Source: CAUZIZ01 sp965219005 (GTDB lineage: Bacteria > Acidobacteriota > UBA6911 > RPQK01 > JAJDTT01). Taken from it: a DNA stretch of 64,000 bases. The stretch's first letter is position 1, and each line of letters opens with the position of its first letter. Position numbers and translations under genes: made by a program. Below the pieces are notes generated by a model. It was not told the DNA's origin. It searched no databases and saw only the letters and a list, made by a program, of their open reading frames with translations. This document shows positions 35,671 through 44,695 of this stretch, piece after piece. Where the stretch lies: the NCBI GenBank assembly GCA_965219005.1, contig CBDCMS010000004.1, positions 3,782,001-3,846,000 on the forward strand. The letters run 5' to 3'.

Positions 35671-36784
35671 TGCGAAGACGCAGCGTCCGAGGTCCCAAGG
35701 CAGCAGTTCCCAAAACAGACTTCTTCGAGGAATCTAGCTTGGGACTTGGAGCCCTCGCTTCCTTCCATGGAAGCGCCGGGGGTCGAGAGGACGATGGAGC
35801 GTTTTTTGTGAAACGCAGAGCCCACACACTGGGTCTTATTTGGAAAGGAGTTATTTGGTGGGAGGCTCTACCTCTCCACTCCATCGCCCTCTCCACCCCT
35901 CCAACAGCTGGAGACCGACAAGCCAGTCTCCAACAGCGCTCCTACAAGTTAAAGGAATTTTGGTATAACCAATTTTTTCACCGAATCGGGATTTCCAGAT
36001 CTCAATCCTGAAGTCGATGCCGCAAGGGGACTTCTTTACTGTCCTCTTCGTCATGAATTCCCCTTCCGCAATCGGCTAATCTCTTTAATCCTATGCGATT
36101 CAATGGCTTACAGTTACCCCATACTTCTGGACCCAAAGCTGCTTCTAGTTTGATCCCCAAGCCTCCAACCACGGGATAGGCCGGGCGGGGGCTCCAATCG
36201 AAAAAGCTCTGTTTCTCAGAGCTGAGAACGTGAGGAGCCCCTGCCCGTCCCTCCCGGCCCACCGAACCTAACCTGCAACTTCAACGACGAGGGAATCATG
36301 GAGAATCGGAAATTGACGGAGCCGTGACCGTGAGGGAGCGGGATCTGATCACAGATCGAATCCCGTTTGACTTCATCAACCAGAACGCCCCTCGGTCCCT
36401 GTGCACATCATTTCCGATGGGCATGTCGGATCCCGCTCCCTCACGGTCACGGCTCTGTCAGAGCTGCTAACGAGGGTCATAGGAGAGGGAACGCAAGTTG
36501 CTTTCCTGTACGATCCGGCGCAGCGCTTTGTGATTACAATTTCCCCTTTGCTGAGCTAGAACTGGTCTCTGGAATGATTCGGTGCGCAGCGGTCGGCAAG
36601 GCTTGACTGGAACCTCATTCTTTTTCGAGTTGGAAATCGTACTGTTGTCCGCTTTCTCCTCGGAACTTTGCTCTATTCTGCAGACCCTGACAGTCGCGCG
36701 CGGCTCTGTTGGAATCGCTGGGAAAAACGTTGATTGAGATGAAGACAGTAAGAGCTTCTTTCTCGAACGGGACCAGCGAGGCGA
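35671..36784. other. Long non-coding gap after SRP RNA, with repeats
   Basis: No gene is supported. Structures seen: a hairpin TGGAGAC-GTCTCCA around 35911-35934, the hairpin element at 36314-36460, the block CTTTCCTGTACGATCCGGCG (36502-36521) shared with 461-481 and 17518-17535, and CTTTCTCGAACGG near 36762-36774 shared with repeat A copy 3. The rest has no recognised content; the short frames through it do not look like proteins. Confidence 0.55.
36314..36460. repeat. Hairpin element (MITE-like), copy 2
   Basis: Arms of 32 bp at 36314-36345 (TGACGGAGCCGTGACCGTGA and on) and 36429-36460 pair with a single mismatch. The interior differs from copy 1 at 547-692, but the arms and the downstream flank (AACGAGGGTCATAGGAGAGG) are shared. 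Confidence 0.8.
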
Positions 36785-38152
36785 TCACGCCATCACCGGA
36801 ATCTTCACTCTGACGGTTGTACCCTCCCCTTTGCGACTCTCCAGAGTCAAACTCCCTCCGAGTTCCTCGATACTCCGCTTGCTGACGGGCAGGCCCATTC
36901 GCATTCCTACCCGCTGACCCTTAGAGGCAAGCTCAAACTTGAAAACCTCGGCCAGCCGTTCGGGAGAGATGCCGCTGCCGGTGTCGGTGATCTCCACATC
37001 AATGTCATCGGCTCCTTCGGATACGCTGACTCGGATGACGCCTGTTCCTTCAATTGCCTGGATCGAGTTCTGCAGCAGATTCAAGAAGACCCGATTCAGT
37101 CTGGCGGGATAGCACAAAACGGGGTGAAGAGTAGCGGGATAGTTTCGCTTCACCTCGACTCGATTACCCAGGGAGTGCTCCAACAGACGGAGCGCGATAT
37201 CCATGCTCTTGCGGACGTCGTAGGGCTTTCTCTCTGCTTCGTCGAGACCTACGAACTGGCGCAAACTCTCGATGATGTTTACGATTCGATCACTGCTCGT
37301 TCGCAAGAGCGCAAACACCTCGGCTGCGGGATGAGGCTTCGAGGAATCGGGATCTGTTTTCGATTCAGGCGAGTTCTCGCGGCTGAGCGTCCTGACTACC
37401 ACATCTACAGAGGAGCGCAGTGCTCCTAGCGGTGTATTGACCTCGTGCAGAAGCCCGGCCGTGACCCGGCTGAGTCGTGATTGGTTCTCGGATTCGATCA
37501 GCTGCCCTTGCGTCTCCTTCAAATGCTCCAATGCCTCAGCCAGCTCTCGCGAGCGTTGGTCCAGCTTCTGCTCAGCGGCGACCGTGCCGGAGTGGGAATA
37601 GAAGGAGACAAAAGCGATCACTAGCGGCAGCAGAACCAGAGTGACGATTCGGAACAAATGATGTATCTCCGAATCGAGGGCCAGGAGGGGTTCGATCCTG
37701 GACCCAAGGAAGGCTAGCGAGAGGAATACAACTATCCCGAAAGCTGTAAGAGCCAGAGCGGTCACTCGATGCCGCGGGGGATAGACCAGAGGTATCGCTC
37801 CGATGAGGGGCAATGTGAAGAAATAGCTCAGAGAATCTGTGCCATAAAGCCCGACCCAACTGAAGGGGCTGATACAGGCGAGACCAATGAAGGAGGTGGT
37901 CGCGAGCCAGTACCGTTTTCTCTGATTGAGCCAGAGTGCCACGACGCAAGAGACCAGCGTTGCTAGATTGGGTGCCATTCCCAGGAATGAAATGCCTACC
38001 CGGTTGAGGTTCAGAATCAGATAGGTCAAACCGAGGAGAAAGGCTACTCCCAGTACCGAATTGACGAGGATGATGTACTTCGCCTCAACGGCTGGCGTCT
38101 CCTCGTCCACCCCGAGGTGCATCAGTCGTTGGCAGGCGTGTTTGAGATTCAT
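36785..38152 (-). CDS. Membrane histidine kinase
   Basis: 455 residues. About six membrane segments in residues 25-190 with no periplasmic sensor domain, so it may sense within the membrane. A coiled linker (about 190-228) leads to the H box with His236 in GLLHEVNTPLGAL, then N box LLQNSIQAIEG, G1 DTGSGIS and a G2-like region GMRMGLPVSKRSIEELGG. FELASKGQRVGMRMGL replaces the usual F box. No response regulator gene is adjacent, so it is an orphan kinase. Divergent from the sialidase-like lipoprotein gene with 175 bp between the starts. Confidence 0.9.
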   Translation of the reverse strand: MNLKHACQRLMHLGVDEETPAVEAKYIILVNSVLGVAFLLGLTYLILNLNRVGISFLGMAPNLATLVSCVVALWLNQRKRYWLATTSFIGLACISPFSWVGLYGTDSLSYFFTLPLIGAIPLVYPPRHRVTALALTAFGIVVFLSLAFLGSRIEPLLALDSEIHHLFRIVTLVLLPLVIAFVSFYSHSGTVAAEQKLDQRSRELAEALEHLKETQGQLIESENQSRLSRVTAGLLHEVNTPLGALRSSVDVVVRTLSRENSPESKTDPDSSKPHPAAEVFALLRTSSDRIVNIIESLRQFVGLDEAERKPYDVRKSMDIALRLLEHSLGNRVEVKRNYPATLHPVLCYPARLNRVFLNLLQNSIQAIEGTGVIRVSVSEGADDIDVEITDTGSGISPERLAEVFKFELASKGQRVGMRMGLPVSKRSIEELGGSLTLESRKGEGTTVRVKIPVMA

Positions 38153-38326
38153 ATATCGAGCCTCCGGCTCGATTCCCTAAGAAACCAGTCGTCCAACAAT
38201 CGGATAGGACCCAGAAAACTCCGTAGCTCCGAGTATCTGGCCCAGGAGCCTCGGGGTCAAGGGGCAGAAGAGGACACCCGGTCTCTTTGTCTCCGGCTGG
38301 CAACTCGAATGGTATATGCTGTGCTC

Positions 38327-39505
38327 ATGCCCCGACTGATTTGGACTCTCCTGCCCGTCTTGCTCGGATGGCTGGCCGCTTGCGACGCCGCCGAAAACCC
38401 TCCCGAGACCGAGCCACTGATCGAAGCCGTAGAAGGTCTGTTCGATCAGGATCAACCCGCAACCTTGGGACTAGGGGTCGCAGTTGGAGAGAACGTGACG
38501 CTCTATCGGGCTAGCGCCGCAGGCTACAAGTTCTGCCACCATGCGAACATCGGAGTATTCAAGAATCGGCTCTACGCCATGTGGTCCAACGGCATCGAGC
38601 ACGAGGACCACAATGGACAGCGCATTCTCTACGCCACATCCGAAGATGGTATTGACTGGTCCGAGCCCGGCACCCTGGCCCCCGACCCGGACGGGCTAGA
38701 GGGAACAGCCAAATGCGTGGCCACCGGATTTCGGGGATCGGGCGAAGTGTTGATAGCCTACTATACGGTCGTGAATGGGGATCCGGGCAGCACTTCATTC
38801 AGCCTTTACGCCAGGTCCTCGAAGAATGGAGTAGCCTGGAGCGAGGCGCAAGAAGTCGTTACCGGGTCATTCCTTGAGGCTCCCAGAGCCCTTCAATCAG
38901 GGGACCTGCTGCTCAACGGACAATCCGACCTTAAGCAGCCTCGTCTGCTCTATTCTCAGGAGTCCGACGGTATTCGCGGCTGGCAGGAAGGCAGTCTGCC
39001 CGTAACCGCGGATCTCCGCTATCCCGAGCCCACCTGGTTTCAGCGCCGCGATGGCACTGTTGTGATGCTCTTTCGCAGTGAAAACAGCAACCCTTGGCTA
39101 TATGCCAGCATTAGCACAGATGACGGTCGCACCTGGACGCCGGCGACACAAACCAACTTTGCCGATGCTACCGCCCGATCCTTTGCTGGTAACCTCCCCG
39201 ACGGGTCCGCCTTCATCATCAACAACCCCAATCAGAGCCCAGGCTCGGTCTACGACTTCATCGGACGGCGTATTCCCCTGACGATTTCTTTGAGCCGGGA
39301 CGGCACTACTTTCGATCGTGCGTTCCTGGTGCGCGGAGAGGACACTACCATGCGGTTTCCGGGGGAGAACAAGCTCCCTGGCTGGCAGTACCCAGGGGCC
39401 ACGGTCTTTGGGGATCACGTTTACGTCGTGTACTCGATCAACAAGGAAGACGTGGGGCTCACCCGGATACGGATTACTGATCTGGTTGCTTCCGGCATTA
39501 ATTGA
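38327..39505 (+). CDS. Sialidase-like lipoprotein (Asp-box beta-propeller)
   Basis: 392 residues from the ATG at 38327; an ATG at 38309 is possible. The signal ends LAAC, a lipobox with Cys19. Asp-box-like motifs typical of six-bladed sialidase folds appear as TSEDGIDWSE, SSKNGVAWSE and STDDGRTWTP. FCHHANIGVFKNRLYAMWSNG and EPTWFQRRDGTVVMLFRSEN fit a family of exported glycan-related proteins. No complete sialidase arginine triad could be assigned, so activity is open. The truncated gene at 39621 follows at 115 bp. Confidence 0.8.
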   Translation: MPRLIWTLLPVLLGWLAACDAAENPPETEPLIEAVEGLFDQDQPATLGLGVAVGENVTLYRASAAGYKFCHHANIGVFKNRLYAMWSNGIEHEDHNGQRILYATSEDGIDWSEPGTLAPDPDGLEGTAKCVATGFRGSGEVLIAYYTVVNGDPGSTSFSLYARSSKNGVAWSEAQEVVTGSFLEAPRALQSGDLLLNGQSDLKQPRLLYSQESDGIRGWQEGSLPVTADLRYPEPTWFQRRDGTVVMLFRSENSNPWLYASISTDDGRTWTPATQTNFADATARSFAGNLPDGSAFIINNPNQSPGSVYDFIGRRIPLTISLSRDGTTFDRAFLVRGEDTTMRFPGENKLPGWQYPGATVFGDHVYVVYSINKEDVGLTRIRITDLVASGIN

Positions 39506-39620
39506 GCCTGCCTGGTGTTGGCCCGATTTGGCGAGGATGAATCACTGCCGTGTGGCTTCGAGTAGCTGGCTTCCTCCCAAGGTGAGCCACGGTGATTCCC
39601 CTCGAAAAGGAGGATGGAGA

Positions 39621-40585
39621 ATGAGGATAGGACTGGTCTCGGCCTGCCTGGTTTCTATTTCGTTAACCGTGGCAGCGGAGAATGCCTTCACGGCTTCACC
39701 GACACCACTCCCAGCCCGACCTTCTGGTCGCCCCACGAGGGTCGATACGTCTGCTACGTCCGGGCCTGGAGGAGGGACCCTGGCAAACCTGTCCACTACG
39801 AGGGTTGGACCGGGAACGTGCGCTGGGTGGGCCGCACAACCTCCCAGGACTTCCTCAACTGGACTCCGGTACAGATGATGGACGCCGGGGACGATCCCCT
39901 GGAGCACATCTACACCAATCAGACCAGCCCCTACTTCCGTGCTCCACATATTTACCTGTCCGTTGCAGCTCGCTTCCTGCCAGGCCGCCAGGTGGTGAGT
40001 CAAGAGCAGGCCCGGACGCTCCGGGTCGACCCCAAGTACTTCCGCGACTGCTCGGATTGTGTCCTGCTCACGAGCCGGGGCGGAACTCGCTACCAGCGTG
40101 CCTTCCTAGAGGCTTTCATGCGCCCGGGCATCGGTCTGCAAAACTGGACTTCCCGTACCAACTACCCTTCTCTGAATCTGGTCCACACAGGACCCGAGGA
40201 AATCTCCCTCTACGTCCAGCACGGGTACGGCCAACCCAACCACCAGCTCAGGCGATACACTCTGAGAACAGACGGCTTAGTGTCGGTAAATGCACCCTAC
40301 GGGGGAGGAGAGTTCCTGACCCGGACCCTGAGATTCAGCGGAAGCGAACTGGTCGTGAACCTCTCGACCTCTGCTCCTGGAAGCATTCGGGTGGAAATCC
40401 AAAGTCCAGATGGCCGGCCGCTTGCCGGCTATGCCCTCAACGACTCAGACCAACTCATAGGAAATGAGATCGAGCGGATCGTCACTTGGAAGGGGAACCA
40501 GGATGTGAGTCCGCTCTCTGGCAAGCCGGTCCGCTTGCGCTTCGTGATGAAGGACTCGGATCTGTACTCCCTGAGGTTCAGGTAG
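39621..40585 (+). pseudogene. Secreted glycan-type protein, internally deleted and frame-disrupted
   Basis: An ATG at 39621 opens a clear signal peptide (MRIGLVSACLVSISLTVAAE) in one frame, but the protein body continues in another frame from about 39690: TTPSPTFWSPHEGRYVCYVR and on to the stop at 40585. The body holds EHIYTNQTSPYFRAPHIYL, SRGGTRYQRAFLEAFMRPG and a C-terminal jelly-roll-like part (GGEFLTRTLRFSGSELVVNL, VRLRFVMKDSDLYSLRF). These are the C-terminal two thirds of a family of about 450-500-residue exported proteins; roughly 150 middle-N residues are absent. A frame opening at 39614 covers the body but lacks a signal. Best read as a gene damaged by deletion; function unknown. Confidence 0.7.
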
Positions 40586-40635
40586 GAGCAGAGCCTCCCA
40601 CTCGTCCCGGGGGCTCCTCCTCTTGTCGCAGCGTA

Positions 40636-41886
40636 CTAGTCCTCGAAAAATCCCTCGTTCGGACTCAAATACTTGCGGGCCTCATGTTCATCCAAGTCCA
40701 CCCCCAGGCCCGGCCCTTCAGGAATCTCGATGGACCCTTCCGAAATCCTGGGGCGGTAGCCTTTGAGAATCCGATCCCAGCCGGGCATGGCGTGAAATTC
40801 CAGGGCCAGTAGGTTGGGTATGGCGGCACAGGCATGGACGGCGGCAGCGATCCCGATGGCGCTGGAAGCGTTGTGAGGAGCCGCCATCATGGAGTGCAGG
40901 TCCGCCAGCTCGGCGATCTTTCTCCCTTCCGAGATGCCACCGCAGATCTGGAAATCGGGAGCCGCTATGCGCATGGCCGCCTTCTTGAAGTAGGGCAGGA
41001 ACTGATGGCGATAGTGAAGGCCCTCACCGGTCAGGGTGGGTGTGCTGGACAAGGCTGTCAGCTGGGCCCACGAGTCCACATCAGTGGCGGGCAACGGATC
41101 CTCGACCCAGGCCAGATCGAAGGGCTCCACGGCTTTCAGGTAGCGCAAGGCGCTATGCAGGGTTCCCACCCGGCACTCCACCGAGATTTCGATCTCATCA
41201 TCTACGTAGTTTCGAATCTCTTCCAGCTGCTCGATCACTCCCTTCAGCCCGCGCCGCGTCAGATGCGTGTCCATGACGGCGCCCTCCCCCCGGGGAACTG
41301 CGTCGAACTTCAGGATTTCAACCCCCATTTCGTCATACGTGTCCTGCAGGTTTCGATAGTCGTCCAGGTCTCCGACGCAGCAATAAAGACGAACCTTTTC
41401 CCGATGCCGACCTCCGAGCAATTTGTACACCGGAACACCGGCTGCCTTTCCGGCAATGTCCCAGAGGGCGGTTTCGATGGCACTGATGGCGTGAGCCGTC
41501 AGGCCCTCCTCGTCGAAATGAGATCCGCTGCCCACGGTGGGATAGGCGCGGGCGATGAGGCTCCGAATCAGGGGTTCCACCTGGGTCGGGTCCTGTCCCA
41601 TCAAGCGAATCTTGTAGCGACGAAGGATGGTCCGGACCTGAACGCCCGCCCAGGTGTCGCCGTAGCCGCTGATCCCTTGATCCGTGTCGATACGCACCAG
41701 CAGCCAGCGTCGATTCCAGGGTCCCCAGTGGGCATTCAGCACGGTCGTCTTCAGGTCGGTGATCCGAATCCCGCTAGAGGTCTGCGACTCGACAGTCCGC
41801 ACAGTGTTTCGAGCCGCCTCGGCTTTCAAAGTCAGGGCGCCAGTTCCAGCCGCCAACATGCTCAAGAAGTTCCTTCGATTCGTCAT
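40636..41886 (-). CDS. Enolase-superfamily sugar-acid dehydratase, Tat-type signal
   Basis: 416 residues. MTNRRNFLSMLAAG is a Tat-like start, so the enzyme may be exported. Mandelate racemase/muconate lactonising fold: metal ligands in SVECRV, VEDPLP and LTGEGLH, a general base His in MMAAPHNASS, and a C-terminal ALEFHAMPGWDRIL. The second-strand motif reads LKFDAVP (K-x-D), not K-x-K of racemases, as in several galactonate or gluconate dehydratase-like members. A dehydratase of sugar acids is likely; the substrate is not fixed. It is convergent with the damaged gene at 39621. Confidence 0.87.
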   Translation of the reverse strand: MTNRRNFLSMLAAGTGALTLKAEAARNTVRTVESQTSSGIRITDLKTTVLNAHWGPWNRRWLLVRIDTDQGISGYGDTWAGVQVRTILRRYKIRLMGQDPTQVEPLIRSLIARAYPTVGSGSHFDEEGLTAHAISAIETALWDIAGKAAGVPVYKLLGGRHREKVRLYCCVGDLDDYRNLQDTYDEMGVEILKFDAVPRGEGAVMDTHLTRRGLKGVIEQLEEIRNYVDDEIEISVECRVGTLHSALRYLKAVEPFDLAWVEDPLPATDVDSWAQLTALSSTPTLTGEGLHYRHQFLPYFKKAAMRIAAPDFQICGGISEGRKIAELADLHSMMAAPHNASSAIGIAAAVHACAAIPNLLALEFHAMPGWDRILKGYRPRISEGSIEIPEGPGLGVDLDEHEARKYLSPNEGFFED

Positions 41887-42035
41887 CTTTTCACCTTTCC
41901 CAAGGGCCCGTTATGCGAATCATCAATAGGGTCGCAGAACTGGTGGCCTGGATACAGTGATCGCAGGCGTCAATTGTCGCCGAGTCCGACACAATTTGAC
42001 AAAACCGTCCCGACAAACGCAGGGGTCTGTCCAAT

Positions 42036-42626
42036 CTAAGCCGCAGAGAAAGCTCCTGTAAGATACAGCGACCAAATGACTAGAAAAAATGCTATGTAGT
42101 GACTGAGGTAGTCTACATACTCAAGTAGCTTTTGTGAGGAGCACCATGCCGCGAATCCAATGTACACCGATGTTGATAGAGCAAAATGGATGTATTCCAG
42201 CCGGGTATCCATATAGTCAAGTATCCCAGTTTCCTTGGTTTCGAGACCGCTACTGATCACAATCGCAGGCAAGCCGACAACAAGAAACACAAGAAAAAAC
42301 ATCTTTGATAGAGTGACAATTGATCCAACCCTATTGGTTCTCAAAACAGCCAAGGTGGGCGGTAAGAAAGTGATGGAGGCTAGCCAAATATCATCAGACT
42401 CTACTTGGCTAATACTCCAATTATCCAAAGGGATCCATTGGAAACACAAGTCTGTGAGTGATTTTGTTACAACCCTAAATCCTTGCACAATACCTAGCAA
42501 CCAATCGGTCGGTGACAACCAACCTTTGTTGGAGCCAAACCTGAGGCTTCCCAATGTCAGTGTGATCGCCAAGAAGACCTTGCTGAAAAGAAGCTTCCAA
42601 AGGCTTACTTTCATCTCAACCGACAT
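42036..42626 (-). CDS. Hypothetical multi-pass membrane protein, AT-rich
   Basis: 196 residues, with about four membrane segments (near 10-30, 75-95, 105-125 and 165-190). No recognisable family. Base composition is clearly lower in G+C than the flanks, by eye near 43%, which points to recent acquisition. It lies between the dehydratase gene and an IS3 remnant. LEYIHFALSTSVYIGFAAW and YLSHYIAFFLVIWSLYLTG read as genuine membrane helices. Function not inferred. Confidence 0.6.
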   Translation of the reverse strand: MSVEMKVSLWKLLFSKVFLAITLTLGSLRFGSNKGWLSPTDWLLGIVQGFRVVTKSLTDLCFQWIPLDNWSISQVESDDIWLASITFLPPTLAVLRTNRVGSIVTLSKMFFLVFLVVGLPAIVISSGLETKETGILDYMDTRLEYIHFALSTSVYIGFAAWCSSQKLLEYVDYLSHYIAFFLVIWSLYLTGAFSAA

Positions 42627-43146
42627 TCCTCATATCAACTCGGATGTGAGTTCCTCTGACCTCTCCCGGATGAATGATCAACATCTGTCAGTTCTCCAAC
42701 CTTGAATCAACCGTTCTGGTCTGCCCCACTGATGTGTACCAATCACAGAGTTAGGCCTGGGGCCATTTGTGCCGCCTCCGCCGGGGTCCGATACCCGAGC
42801 GAACTATGGGGGCGGCGTTCATTGTACTTTTCCCTCCAGTGTTGCAAAACGTAGTTGTTGTTGTCGAGGACGGAAGATGATCCCCAATTTAATCCAGATT
42901 CTCCACCGAGCTGTAGACGTAGAAGTTCAGATCTGCGTAGTTGATCTCTCCGCTGAAATTCAGAATCAATTGTCGAGATGGCGTTGTCAAATTAGCGACT
43001 GGAGACAGCTCGCTTGCTTGGTGATTGGACGTTCTATCGAGAGATTTCTCGGGCGACCGCGTTAACGTGACAGAGCCGCTGTAGGAGTTGGTCCTGCGCT
43101 GTCTTATGGACCTCTATTGAGGGAAGGTAGCGTAAGTGCATTTGCG
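42627..43146. other. Gap holding an IS3 remnant and an unassigned open stretch
   Basis: About 520 bp. 42743-42865 is the tail of an IS3-type transposase. From about 42893 to 43115 the minus strand stays open for roughly 70 codons without a start codon (NSYSGSVTLTRSP, LILNFSGEINYADLNFYVYS, stop TAA near 42893); it may be the end of a decayed secreted or repeat protein. No intact gene. Confidence 0.45.
42743..42865 (-). pseudogene. IS3-family transposase C-terminal remnant
   Basis: The minus strand reads HWREKYNERRPHSSLGYRTP and then AEAAQ before the TGA at 42743-42745. W-R-x-x-Y-N-x-x-R-P-H-S-S-L-G-Y is the hallmark C-terminus of IS3-family OrfB integrases. About 40 codons remain; the catalytic DDE part is gone. 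Confidence 0.85.
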
Positions 43147-43693
43147 TCAGTCACCAGTTTTCTCTGGGACAACCGCGGCTATCGCTTCTAGCAGTGCGGT
43201 ACTTGTAATTGGCTTGCTCAGAAGAGCATCAATCCCCTTTACACTTCCCAACATCGCGCCAAACCCGGTAAGCATGATAACCGGTGTATCAGGGGATGCT
43301 TCCTTGATCAGAATGGCGAGTTCTTCCCCATCCAACTTCGGCATCGAACGGTCGAGAATGACCAGATCAAACCTCTCAGGCTCAAATGTTTCTAACCCTT
43401 CCCTACCGTCAGCTGCCGTCTTAACTTGATGGCCGCCCATCGAAAGATATTCTCTAATTACCTGCCGCACCGGGGCCTCGTCTTCGACGACAAGAACCTG
43501 CAAGGGACGAACATTTTGCTCCAGGGGTTCTGCCTCTTCTTCGACCGTCTCTCCTACCCGAACGGGAAACCGGATAGTAACGGTGGTTCCCTCACCCAAC
43601 TGGCTTTGAATATCAATGCTGCCATGGTGCCGCTGAACGGTCCCATAAACCATGGTGAGGCCCATTCCCGAACCCCGCTTCTTCTTTGTAGAA
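43147..43693 (-). pseudogene. 3-prime part of a hybrid kinase split by IS1595-type element
   Basis: Continues the kinase begun at 45722. Read from the insertion point it gives KKKRGSGMGLTMVYGTVQRH, the G2 box and end of the ATPase domain, then a linker rich in Glu, then a receiver domain: LQVLVVEDEAPVRQVIREYL, phospho-Asp in LVILDRSMPKLDG, TGFG, and the Lys in LLSKPIT. Removing the element and one 8-bp duplicate joins EPFYST to KKKRGSG in frame. A start at the internal ATG (43665) could make a stand-alone receiver fragment, but no ribosome site favours it. Confidence 0.9.
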
Positions 43694-44695
43694 TCTGGTT
43701 ATGCACTTAACTCCGGATAGGTGACGGTGGGATAGAGCGAACAGGCTGTCAGGAGACGGTCGAAGAGCTCGGATTCCCAGAAACGACGATTGAAACGGTA
43801 ACAAAACTCAGCCAGGTAACGTTGAAGGTGCTTGAGGCTGACCGCTTTCTGAGTCCCTTGGAGCTGAGTCTTGCAGTTGGAAATGAGGGTGTGAACCCAT
43901 GGGAACTGTTCAAAACCCATCCCCACCCACTCGAGCCGGACGCGTTCATGCTGGTAGCCGGCTTGAGCTAAACCGACAAACGCGTGATAGGCGTCGCTTC
44001 GGATCTGAGCTCCGGGGTCGATCCTCGCCCAGGCGACCCGCTTCACATTGTCGCTGGTTATGTCATCGACCACATCCAGACTTAGAAACCTCGGCCCCCC
44101 GGCTTTCGTTATCTCCACCGCGGCCAGAACTTTGGCCTTGCCTTCGGTCCCTCGTCCTCGCTTGCGACCCCGACGATTTCTCCCTCGTCGTCGGCCTCCA
44201 AAGAAAGAGTCATCCAGCTCCACCAGGTGACTTAATTGGTAGCAGTCATTACGTTTGGCCATGGCTTGTCGGATCTTATGTCCCATCATCCAGACCGTCC
44301 GATAGCTTCCGATTCCCAGCAGCTTCTGCAGTCCCTTCATCGAGTAGCCCGCTTTGCAACGGCTCATCAAGAAGATGGTCCAAAACCAATATCTCAGGGG
44401 CACCCGCGTCTTGTGGAAAATCGTCCCGGCGGTGGAAGAAGCCTGATACCGGCATTGGCGACACTCCATCAATCGCCGGTGCTGCAACCAGTAGCCTCCT
44501 TGACCCCCACAACGGGGACAGACAAATCCTTCCGGCCAGCGTTTCTGCATCAGGTAACTCAGACAAGCTTCTTCTGTGGCAAAACGCTCTTGAAACTCCA
44601 ACAAATTCATCTTTTCGTACATCCACTCACCTCCTGTCTCTCACCTTTTTTACTAGGTGGTGGTGACTTTTTCCGGAGTTAAGTGCATAACCAGA
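43694..44695 (-). mobile_element. IS1595-family insertion sequence, complete
   Basis: 1002 bp. Perfect 24-bp terminal inverted repeats at 43694-43717 (starting TCTGGTTATGCACTTAACTC) and 44672-44695. It is flanked by 8-bp target duplications TTGTAGAA at 43686-43693 and 44696-44703, as expected for IS1595. One intact transposase gene inside. Perfect ends and duplications indicate a recent insertion. Confidence 0.95.
43699..44622 (-). CDS. IS1595-family transposase (ISXO2-like)
   Basis: 307 residues. N-terminal zinc ribbon with Cys35, Cys38 (VCPRCGG) and Cys54, Cys57 (ECRQC). The ISXO2-like catalytic core has an acidic residue in LVELDDSFFGG (Asp137 or 138), a basic region RRRGRNRRGRKRGRG, Asp210 in IRSDAYHAF and the late residue Asn249 in VHTLISNCKTQ, which fits the DDN-type core of this family. 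C-terminal CYRFNRRFWESELFDRLL is conserved. Apparently intact and able to transpose; the stop lies within the terminal repeat. Confidence 0.93.
   Translation of the reverse strand: MYEKMNLLEFQERFATEEACLSYLMQKRWPEGFVCPRCGGQGGYWLQHRRLMECRQCRYQASSTAGTIFHKTRVPLRYWFWTIFLMSRCKAGYSMKGLQKLLGIGSYRTVWMMGHKIRQAMAKRNDCYQLSHLVELDDSFFGGRRRGRNRRGRKRGRGTEGKAKVLAAVEITKAGGPRFLSLDVVDDITSDNVKRVAWARIDPGAQIRSDAYHAFVGLAQAGYQHERVRLEWVGMGFEQFPWVHTLISNCKTQLQGTQKAVSLKHLQRYLAEFCYRFNRRFWESELFDRLLTACSLYPTVTYPELSA

Noticed and set aside
35508..36011. A 167-codon plus-strand frame
   Set aside because: It runs through the SRP RNA gene and has no protein-like features.
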